Shown here: piece by piece, positions 10,051 to 19,500 of the stretch
Layout of the letters: the number at the start of each line of letters is the position of its first letter
How positions within the stretch are numbered: the stretch's first letter is position 1
Source of the DNA: Erodium maritimum
Lineage: Eukaryota > Streptophyta > Magnoliopsida > Geraniales > Geraniaceae
DNA: 64,000 nt
Assembly: GCA_963921825.1 (NCBI GenBank)
Contig: OY997596.1
Coordinates: forward strand, 61,082,754-61,146,753
Reading direction: 5' to 3'
The notes under the pieces: generated by a model
What the model saw: the letters and a program-made list of their open reading frames with translations, nothing else
What the model was told of the DNA's origin: nothing
The model's database searches: none
Made by a program: the position numbers and the translations under genes

Positions 10051-11115
10051 ATGTTCTCAGAAGGCATAGATGGAGGCGAGGCGGGTCATGAGGATATTCT
10101 CTCTCAGGAGCCAAGCAATCCTTTTGGTCTGGTTTTGTTGGGATCGGAGCCAGAGGAGGAAACGTTCTCGCGACAACCCATCTCATCGGAGGAGCACGAC
10201 GCAGTTCTTGGTGCAGAGGCTCTGGAAGCACGGGCGGGGGCGCTGACGTCGCGAGGGGACGAGGAGGGTCTGATGGCGTTCACGGCGCGGGAGCAGGAGG
10301 CACGTGGACCGTGGCCACCACCGATGATGCCGACGCTGGTGGTGTTTGTGATGTCTGAGTCCGGCGGACGGATGGAGAAGAGGGTGGCGCTGCCGAGAAA
10401 GGAAGCACGGGAGGCTAGGGTTCTGGGAGAGTTGGCTTGGGCCGAGATGGGCTTGGGGTTATGGGGCGGGCCGAGCTGTTTGGGCCGGGTCGGGTGGGCC
10501 GAGGCCAGGTTGGGTCGCGTCTGGACATGCCCGAGTCGAATGCAGCTTGGGTCGCGGATCGGCCAGGGGCAGGGTCTTGGATCGGGGCCCGGGTCTGACT
10601 CAATTCTCGTCGGAATCTCGCACCTGTGGGGAGCCGATGGGGGATGGTGCATCATACACAGCAGCGGCGGGGAGCTTCACGCACCCTCGCCTCGCGGAAT
10701 GAGTCCAGAGGGCTCCAGAGAGGGGTCGGTCGGCTGCACCGCCTCTCTGGTCAACTTGTGGCATTGGTTCCACCAGCAACCGACATGGTACCTCCCTACC
10801 ACTTCAGGGGTCAGCAATCCCGCGCTTTGGAGCCCTACTCCTATCATTCAAGGGAGAACGACGCACGCTGATAACCTGGGGGGATACGTAGTCCACCACT
10901 ACTTGTCTCCACACTTGATCTGCTCGATCAGTGCAATTTTGTTTGGCTCATACTGTATCGGTGTCGATAAACGCTACTGCAGTCCCACGGTCCAGGCAGC
11001 TCCCGATGTCCAAGAGCACATTTACTTTACAGTCTATGCTTTTTCATACTTAGTTGGTTTACTTTTCAATACTGTATGTCAGGGTTTGCATTTTGCGAAC
11101 TCCTTTAATTTATAA
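10051..11115 (+). CDS. GC-rich open frame of 354 codons, probably transposon-derived
   Basis: Runs from an ATG at 10051 to TAA. I do not recognise a domain. The first 200 residues are rich in Glu, Gly, Arg and Pro, and the DNA there is far more GC-rich than its surroundings. The tract after residue 140 (WGGPSCLGRVGWAEARLGR) looks like low-complexity translation. The 3' part (from about 10670: ACCCTCGCCTCGCGGAATGAG, CAACC-ACATGGTACC) resembles segments at about 14270-14400 and 29880-30000. Those segments sit in decayed retroelement DNA that includes a DUF4283/zinc-knuckle fragment. A leader with AAACCCTAGGGTTT precedes the ATG. Most likely a LINE/retroelement remnant with an open frame; an orphan gene cannot be excluded. 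Confidence 0.3.
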   Translation: MFSEGIDGGEAGHEDILSQEPSNPFGLVLLGSEPEEETFSRQPISSEEHDAVLGAEALEARAGALTSRGDEEGLMAFTAREQEARGPWPPPMMPTLVVFVMSESGGRMEKRVALPRKEAREARVLGELAWAEMGLGLWGGPSCLGRVGWAEARLGRVWTCPSRMQLGSRIGQGQGLGSGPGSDSILVGISHLWGADGGWCIIHSSGGELHAPSPRGMSPEGSREGSVGCTASLVNLWHWFHQQPTWYLPTTSGVSNPALWSPTPIIQGRTTHADNLGGYVVHHYLSPHLICSISAILFGSYCIGVDKRYCSPTVQAAPDVQEHIYFTVYAFSYLVGLLFNTVCQGLHFANSFNL

Positions 11116-11229
11116 TATCTACTTGCTTTGATCATAAAATATATATATAGGTAGATAAAATTTTCTATATTTTTTTATTTTTTATTGATATATATGATCT
11201 CAAGTGGATATGTAAATACGATTTTTTTT

Positions 11230-11430
11230 TTGTATTCGTCTAGTGGATCAAGTGATGGATGTAATTAATATCCCATAGGATCGTTAAACTATGGTGTACC
11301 ATACAGGAAAAGTCGTGCAAACATGCAAGTTGAACACAAAGTCTAGGTCTATACATATTCATGTACCACTCACAAAAGCCTTGTTTCTAGTATTGAACTC
11401 ACATGCATATGGTTATGAATCGCGGAGAAA
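11230..11430 (+). repeat. Duplicated block upstream of PR-1A (partner 14968-15160)
   Basis: TATTCGTCTAGTGGATCAAGTGATGG, then CTAAACTATGGTGTA, GTCGTGCAAACATGCAAGTTG, and ACTCACATGCATAT. The same order, with a few changes, is at 14968-15160. With the two PR-1 genes it shows that a unit of several kb was duplicated in direct orientation. Confidence 0.75.
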
Positions 11431-12736
11431 CTCTAGATAATTCGTTCTCGAACGACTTTTTTAACACAGTATTTTCTTCATTTAAGAAAATGTATTTATA
11501 CTAGAAATTTCGTTTATTTTTAAAAAAAAAAATCCGTTAATTTGGATGGAAAAACCTTAGAAAATTCAATAAATCCCTAAAACACCCTCCATGAATCCTA
11601 ACCCGTCTTGCTCTTCTAATTGAGTATAGTTTAGGGTTTTCATGGTCGGATGAATGACATCAAACCCCTAACGAAAAACACCTTCTTCTCCCATATTACC
11701 TTATAGGTGGGGGCGCGCTCCCTTAATTATTCCAGCATATTGTTGATAACTTTAATGGAAAATTTTAATATATTGATACATGTCATGTATCCGATGACGT
11801 CGTTAGGATGGTGCACCCTCGAGCCTCAATGAGGATTGAGAGGGCGGGGAGTTTGGAAGGTTGAGGACGAAGGATCTCCAGTTAAGAGACGGTGATTCGA
11901 GGGCATATCGAACCATGGTAAGTAGTAGCTTGAAAAAGATGAGGGAGGAAGAGGGAATAACTCTAAAAAGCTCTCGGGAGCGTTTTGTCTCTTAGACGTT
12001 TTTTTTCCTAAACTCCCAAACAATCTTATTAATGTTTATGAGAACATCAACATATTTATATGAGTAAATTACAAATATCTACCTCAAACTTGTAGCGTTT
12101 AACTGATACTTATGTTAAAGTTTTTTTAACTGATACCTACTCAGATGTTTAGTTATATAACAAATAGCCCAAGCTGCCAGCTAAAATGACGAAAATGCTC
12201 TCAATGATTTTTTAAATAATTTTTAAAAAATAAAACTGAAGTGATTTTTTTAAATAAAACTGAAGTGATTTAATAAGTAAATATAAATATAAGTGATTTT
12301 TTAAATAATTTTTTAAAATAATCAGTCAAGTGTAGTTCAGGGTATTTTCATCATTTTAGCTGACGGTTTGGGTTATTTGTTACATAACTAAACATCTTAG
12401 TAGGTATTAGTTAAAAAAATTTTAGGTTAGATGTCTAGTTAAACGCAACAAATTTAGGATATGTATATAGAATTTACCCTATTTATATCTTCATTCATGA
12501 GCACAAATCATCTTACATATTTTTGGTGACTGAACAATCTTATTGACTTTATTATCGTATCGAGAACTTTATATATAATGAACACACGCACAATTAAAAG
12601 CTTAAGATATCACACAAGGTAATTCTTTCGGTTCGGCGAGGTAGTTATTTGAAAATCGAACATATTATATGTAGTTAAGTGTAATCATCCATAACACAAA
12701 TAATCGTATCTTGTGATCGCCGAGTATGCCTTGGTA
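11431..12736. other. Between the duplicated unit and PR-1B
   Basis: No gene is seen. About 12063-12480 is a MITE-D palindrome: TACAAATATCTACCTCAAAC near the left end, ACATAACTAAACATCTTAGTAGGTAT inside, TATAGAATTTACCCT at the right. It has a central direct repeat of GATTTTTTAAATAA. At 11640-11720 there is unassigned sequence with AAACCCTAA. Confidence 0.45.
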
Positions 12737-13761
12737 CTAGTATGGACGCTGGCCAACATAGTTCCCTCTAGGAGCGTAGTTGCACCCAATGAAGGTCCCG
12801 CCGTTGTTGCACCTCACTTTGGCGCACCCAATGCGCGTCGAGGCGCGCCAAACCACTTGCGTGTAGTGCCCGCAGACCTTCCCTGTCGCACACGTGTTAC
12901 TCGCGTAGTTGTAGGAACTCTTCTCGCTGACCCACAAGTTGACGGCGCTGGTGCCTGATAAGTCGCCGGAGCCCCACGCGAGGTTCTCCCCATACGGCCC
13001 ATTGGAGTGCACGAGTCTGTTATTAGAAGACCAAATAGTCAGGAGAGAGATCTCATTGAGAAGAGAGATAAACGCTTAGACCCATCGAGCAATAAAGAAA
13101 TATTTATTTGGGATAATTGCAAAAACTTACGTTATGAGTTCTTTTTTCCCAAAATCTTATGGTGAACTATTTTTCATTTAAAAATCCATTATCTTCAATG
13201 GGGTGTAGTCATGTAATAACAGGCACATGACATTAAATTTTTTTAAATGACAATTTTACCCTTCGCATTTCATGTGTTCCGTTATTTGTAACCCTATACA
13301 TGTTTTGCAATTTGGAACCCTTGTATATGTATTTTTATCGGGGGATTTTGACTTTTTACAACAACAAAAAACCGTTAATTGATTTGCGGACGAAAAATTG
13401 TTCACCATAAATTTTTGCAATCATCCCTAATAACAATTTTCGTATATAGTGAGATTTGAACCTATGTTCGTGAGGAATCAGTCTCTGATACAATAATAGA
13501 GGAACCCAACTAAAAATTCAAACTGATAATTGAAGACTCAATTATATATTGATACCTGCAATCACCGATGCGGGCGTTGGCGTAGCTCTGGGCGTATGCA
13601 GCCAACCCGGTGTCCCAAGTCACGGGGCCAACGCCCACGAGGGCACGTGCAGCGTTGTGCGCATTCACGTAGTCTTGTGGGGTGTTTTGGGCGAGAGAAG
13701 GGCGGAGAAGAGACGAGACGAATAAACATGTAATGAGCAGTGAAAACTTGGACAACTCCAT
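12737..13761 (-). CDS. PR1: Pathogenesis-related protein 1 (CAP superfamily), copy B
   Basis: Two exons: 13556-13761 and 12737-13016 (161 aa), identical in length and phase to copy A. Signal peptide 1-24. CAP residues H35, E79, E100, H119 and six cysteines are present. Unlike copy A it keeps the canonical GENLAWGSG and ends with the classic CAPE-type peptide [11 protein letters not shown] after CNYA. The protein is more basic near the C terminus than copy A. The intron (539 bp, 13017-13555) carries a MITE-A at the equivalent place but with flipped interior. The promoter has a duplicated TATA segment. Copy B looks the more typical PR-1; copy A has diverged at some conserved sites. Both appear intact. 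Confidence 0.93.
13110..13427 (+). mobile_element. MITE-A in the PR-1B intron, interior in plus orientation
   Basis: Starts GGGATAATTGCAAAAAC and ends GCAATCATCCC. The interior reads ATGACAATTTTACCCTT, then TTATTTGTAACCC, then TTTTGACTTTTTAC, the plus orientation of the family. That is opposite to the copy in PR-1A. The target duplication is no longer clear. Confidence 0.75.
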
Positions 13762-13828
13762 TGTTATATTTAGGGTTTGCCTAATGGATGAACGAAAGGT
13801 ATGGTTCGAAATGAGGCGCGGAGTGAAG

Positions 13829-13900
13829 GGATTTATAGGATTTTGATTGTTGTCTCATGTGTGGAATTTATAGGACTTTAATGGTTGTCTTAATCATGTG
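13829..13900 (-). promoter_or_regulatory. PR-1B promoter with duplicated TATA segment
   Basis: On the plus strand GGGATTTATAGGATTTTGATTG and then, 35 bp on, GGAATTTATAGGACTTTAATGG, each followed by GTTGTCT-ATGTGTGG. The inner copy (TATAAAT at 13831-13837) is at the position of the single PR-1A TATA box. Confidence 0.6.
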
Positions 13901-14029
13901 TGGAAAACTGATGAAGCCACCCAATTAAAATTTGTTTTTCCAAATGGTGGAATAATTGATTATGAAGTTTCATTGAAATTATAATCTTCAAAAAAATCAT
14001 CTCAAAAAGATAAATGGGATATTTATTTT

Positions 14030-14640
14030 TAACAAAAATGCTATAGGACTTGTTTGTGACGGTGGCGACGTTCGTGCATCCAGTGTGATCGTGTGGCGGG
14101 TACGCTCCTGGCCTCCGGGTATATTGGATCCGAAGATAGGGTGGTCGGGGGACATAAGGGTGCTCTGGATCCGGATCGAATGGCCAACGTGTCGAGGTGT
14201 GATGGTGCCTATCAACTCTGATAGGGTGATAAGGATATCAACGTAGGTATTAGGGATGCTGACGAGGGGTGGTATGTACCCTCGCCTCACTCAATGAGTT
14301 GGAGAGGTTGGTGAGGGGCCCTCATGTACCACCTTCTCACTAACTATATGGTGGCGACGGATTTACCAAATACCAGCACGATACTCTCCTACTTAACGGG
14401 AGCCAACATTTTTGCGTTTTTAGGGCCCTCACTGATTATATAATAGAGGACACGACAATCGTTGGTTTTGGAGGGAAGTATCCAGTCAGTTGTGCACCAC
14501 CACATCTCGTATTTTGGGTAGGCATACCCGTTTTGTCAATCTTTAAAAGTTGTATTAGTGGTCTCGACTGCTACCACAACTGCATCCTGAAGACAACTTA
14601 TTGATTCCTATGCTCAATTTCATTGGTAGTATTCGTTTAG
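14030..14640 (+). mobile_element. Decayed retroelement fragment upstream of PR-1B
   Basis: GC-richer block. TACCCTCGCCTCACTCAATGAG, then TATATGGTGGCGACGGATTTACCAAATACCAGCACGATACTC, parallels 10670-10800 and 29880-29980. No open frame survives. It is the counterpart in the duplicated unit of the 10.0-11.1 kb block. Confidence 0.5.
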
Positions 14641-14967
14641 CTGATTATAATAACACTTACGTTATAATTAAAAACCAACTTCATATATACACATATGGGC
14701 ACTCTATACTTAAAAATCATTTATGTAATATAAGATAAGAACCGTTACGAGCTGTTAAATCAAGTTAATCCGACAACACATACTTTTAGAAGGGGTTAGT
14801 AACAAAATAAATTCAAAATCATATATATTTATAATTTATGTTATTACTATATTTTAATTGAATCAGATATAAAACTTAATCTAATAGTTGTAAATGGTCT
14901 CTAATTTTAATTTATATTGATACATACCATTTTTAATGAATAATAAACCTTACATATATATGCATGA

Positions 14968-15160
14968 TTTATTTTATTCGTCTAGTTGGTCAAATGATGG
15001 ATAGGATCTCTAAACTATGGTGTATCATTGTAAGGTTAGAAATACATAGGAAGAGTGGAAAAGTCATGCAAAAATGCAAGTTGAGCACAAAGTCCATGTC
15101 TATATTCGTGCACTATTGTTTTTAGTATTCGACTCACATGCATATTATTAGATATCGACA
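14968..15160 (+). repeat. Duplicated block upstream of PR-1B (partner 11230-11430)
   Basis: Shares ATTCGTCTAG-TGGTCAA-TGATGGAT, CTAAACTATGGTGTA, GTCATGCAAAAATGCAAGTTG and ACTCACATGCATAT with 11230-11430 in the same order. Confidence 0.75.
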
Positions 15161-16591
15161 TGTCTAGGCCGCCATGTGAATTATATGCTTATCGATCATC
15201 AGATTTTTATTTTATTTCTTTGATATCAGATTTTATTTATTTATAATCCAACAACTTTATTGTGAAGCCGAAGGATAAAGGAAGAACCCTCAGTCCAACC
15301 AGACAATAAGGTAAACTTTCAATTACAACATAAAACATATCGTCTAGACTCCTCAAACCACTACAACCAATAGTTCTAAACACCAGATTTTCCTTACTTA
15401 AAGCCAATGGGGCCCATTGATCATCGTTACGGTGACATCACCCTCGTGTTCGGTATCTCAAAACAAATTTTTGAGATTTGGTAATTTGCCAAGAATGAAT
15501 TGGATTGAAAACACAAAATCATGGTTTGTTTTGATCGGAAGATCCATGATATAGTAGCGGTAAGTATATATAAAACTTCAATTGATTTTATTGATGTGAT
15601 TATTATAATAACGATAAGTACAAAACTATACTTGGTAAATGGTCAATAAGTCAAAAACTGATCCGTTATGATTGTTGTATCACACGTGCATACCTAGTAG
15701 AAGACAAAACCTCATAAGCTTACCGTGCACCATTGTTGATAAGTAGTTGGCAGACGGATCTTATCCGTTGTCCAACGGATGTATCCGCCGACTAAGATCC
15801 GTCGGTTAAGATCCGTCGCCCTGATCGTGTGGACCAAGTATTTGACCAAGGGATAAAGATATCCGTCGGTAGAGACTGAACTTTACCAACAGATCCCTAA
15901 CTGTTTTTTCAATGAGAGGAGCACCGATTTTTTTTAATAATACATTACGTTAAAAGGCATTGTGTGGGGGTGACATAATTACGAAATGAGAAGGAATTAA
16001 ATAGATATTATTAGACATTTCGAAAAATAAATAGTAGAATTTTTCACAATAAAAAATTGTGTCGCACCGCCACTGTATATTTAACCGTTTCACTTATTTG
16101 GGGACAAAAAACTAGCATAAAAACGTGTATGTACTCGAAGTAACCACTAATTTAGCAGAGGCTAGGAGTTTCGTCCCAAAAATAATTGAATTGGTAAGTT
16201 ACATGAGGTTTGACTTCTTCCAAATATGTACGTGAAAACAAAAATCACCACGGATCAATTTTCGAGAAAAACATATCATTGAAGAGTCAATTCTGGTAAT
16301 AATCCGAGGATCAATTTTTGAGAAAAAAAATCATTAAAGAGTCAATTTTCATAATAATCCCATTATAATATTGGATTATTAACCAACATAGCAAATCTCG
16401 GCCGATGAAAGGGTCTCCTCCTTTATTATTGTGCAATTCAAATTCAAATTCAAAACTAACCAAATGCGATTTTTATTTATTTATTTATTTATCACTCTCT
16501 CAAAACCCAAATCTGATGTTATAATTACAAAACCAAAACCAAGTTCATCTTAAGAACACATATAGAACTCTCCATTTTTGCTTATACATCC
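15161..16591. other. PR-1B / BCAT intergenic
   Basis: At 15745-15880 there is a cluster of ATCCGTCG / GACGGAT motifs in both orientations, as in subterminal regions of CACTA elements, but I see no CACTA end. A diverged direct repeat with TCAATTTT-GAGAAAAA occurs at about 16255 and 16310. Just before the BCAT start the sequence is AT-rich with a TTTATTTATTTATTT run at 16470. No gene is seen. Confidence 0.4.
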
Positions 16592-19500
16592 ATGGCTCCA
16601 TTTATCCAATCACCAACTCCAAGCAAGTACGTACCATGATCTCATGCATGCATGCATTTTTTATACGTGTTTTTGTTTTCGAACCCTAATTTATAATGTC
16701 GGTTTCTTTTCGATCGCAGCTCGAGCGACGAGAAGCATGGAAATATCAACTGGGAAGAGCTCAGGATCGGGCAGGTCACCGGAGACTACATGTACGTTAT
16801 GAAATGCACGAAGGGGGAGAAGTTTTCGCAAGGGAGTGTTACTCCCTTTCAGAATATCGAGATCACCCCGTCGTCGGGAGTGTTGAATTACGGTCAGGTG
16901 AGTATAATATAAAATAAGTATCGTTAGTGGGGGAGTTAGCTTTTTCAACGAAGGGGTACCGAAATTTTCCAGTGACAATGCGTGACTTTTAAAATAATTG
17001 AGGGGAGGCACAATTACAAAATTAAAAGGAATTAAAGAGGATTTTTGAAGAAAAAAAATCGAAAAACATACAAAAAATTTGAGGGGGGGCACGTACCCCT
17101 GGACACCATGTGGCTCCGCCACTAAGTATCGTGTCACTGCTTTGAAATTCCGATCTCTTGATAGGTACGAGAAAATATATACTCATTTTGATTAATAACA
17201 TATTCATTTTGACTTTTTCGTTTGCGATAACTTATTTGTGACCTATTTTCTTATATTGTAAACCAATCCTGAAATTTTCATAGTCTACCAAAAATAATGT
17301 TATGATGACATTAGTTTCTCTTGAGAAACATTAATAACACATCCTCCATGACCTTGTAATCTTAAAACACACTGTGTATGTTTTGTCTGTTTTTGCTTTC
17401 TGTTTTTGCGAGTCGGTTTGGACTCTTGTACGGGTTTTCGGTTTGTAGTCCGTGGTTATTGTCTACCCTCGTGTAGACTGCCTTTTCTCTTTTCTGACAT
17501 CAAGGCCTTTATAAAACTTCTCCGATAAAAAAAAACACACTGTGTATGTGTTGTTTTATTTCATTTCTCATAAATACACGAAAACTACATATTTTATTAA
17601 TTTTCTTAGTTTGTTTTTGGGTTAATTACGCTCACCTACCCCGTATTATACACGTTTAACGGATAAATACCCTAAAGTTATTTCGTAACAAATACATACT
17701 CCGAACTAACAGTGTGTAACAACATCCCCTTCCATCCATTTCCCATCTATTTTTAGGGTTAGACTTAGATTTGGAGAGAGATTTAGAGTTGGATTCATGG
17801 TTAGTAAATGAACGGAAAAATGGATGGAATGAGGGATATTGTTACAACTGTTAGTTCGGAGTATGTATACGTTATTTGAGATAGGTATCCGTTAAACGTG
17901 TATCGTTCGGGATAGGTGAATGTAATTAACCTCTTTTTTTTTGCATGTGACATTACATATGTGCATGGGGTTTGACTTGGTCATCCAAATTTTACAAAAT
18001 CCTGCTTTTTATGTATTTATGAGAAAAGTGACCGTGTTTCTGATAAGTTCTCGATAAATTCAACATTAGTTTATGACAAAAAGTAAATCATAGATAAGTT
18101 TTCGATACGTCTTTCATTAAAGTGAAGTGTTATTAAGGTTTTTTCTCGCAAATATATCCTCATTCGTTATGTGATTTTAGGGTTTGTTCGAGGGTCTAAA
18201 GGCTTACAGAAGAGAAGATGACAGCGTCCAACTCTTCCGTCCAGAACAGAATGCAATGAGGATGAAAACGGGCGCTGAGAGGATCTGCATGCCATCACCA
18301 ACTGTTGAACAGTTCGTGGATGCAGTCAAGCAAACTGTACTAGCAAACAAACACTGGGTATATATATGCACATATAATATATATATTTCCTACCAACTAT
18401 ATGTTCATTTTTTGTGTTTTGTTTGCACACTATACATGTTTATCGGTGTTTTAAAAATCTCAATCAGGTCTTGTTTAAGCCTTATTTTCTCGTTGACCGA
18501 CCTGATTAATTCTCGATTAATTTGATTAAATCCCGATTAATCCCCGTTTAGTTCCCGATTTAATCCTCAAAAGACCTTAGTTGTCCGACTAGCGCCTAAC
18601 AATTTTTAAAACCTTGAGAATAACAATAAAAAAAAATGACGGAGCCACTAAAGTCCCAGGAAGATATGTGGCCCACTCGATTTTTTTTTTTTTTTTGCAT
18701 TTTAGTACTTTAAAAAATATATATAATACCCCTTTAATTTCTTATTTATGTCCCCTTAAATATTTTTAATGTTTTTACCATTAAAAAAAATTGATATCCC
18801 TTCTCACTGAAAAAATTGGCTCCGATACTGAGGGTAAGTAAATGAAGATTACCTTCTACCCAGATGTGTACGTGATAACGATGATGACAATGAGTCATCT
18901 TTTGTGGTTCTCCTAAGTTTTGAATTAACCTGAATAACTTTTCGTTTCGAAAAGTACCTAGAACTCTACTTTGAAAAGTTCAAAATCTTTGATTTTTACA
19001 TAAATGTTCCAAGCATGAACTCCGCTACGTAGAAAAGAGTTTTAAATATTGCAATACCGGGGCCATGTTTCAACACTTATGTTAGTGCTCGATTAGTTAG
19101 ACAAACAAACTATAGTAAAAACTCTATAAATTGATAGTCATGGGACCTGGGGCGGAGTTAGCTTTTTCAGTTAGGGGGGACAAAAAATTTTCAGTGTCAA
19201 TACGTGGCTGTAAAAAAATTGAGGAGGGCACAATTACAAAATTAGAAGGAATTAAAGGGTATTTTTGAAAAAAAAATCGAAAAACACAGAATTTTTCAAA
19301 AACAAATTGAGGGGGGCACGTGCCCCCCTGAGCACCATGTGGCTCCGCCACTGCATGGACCATCAAAATTTATTAATTTATATTATTAATTTAGTACCAT
19401 ATCACCAAGTCGGGACCAAACAAAAATATTATCATAAAAAGTTTATTAATTCATTGAGTATTAATTTATCGAGTTTCTACTGTATAATTTTTATCGTTCT

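Noticed and set aside
10104-10655. 183-codon minus-strand frame rich in Pro, Arg and Ser
   Set aside because: Antisense shadow of GC-rich DNA; composition follows base bias and there is no domain.
15745-15880. A CACTA element from the ATCCGTCG motif cluster
   Set aside because: Only subterminal-type motifs are visible; no CACTA terminus or 3-bp duplication was found nearby.
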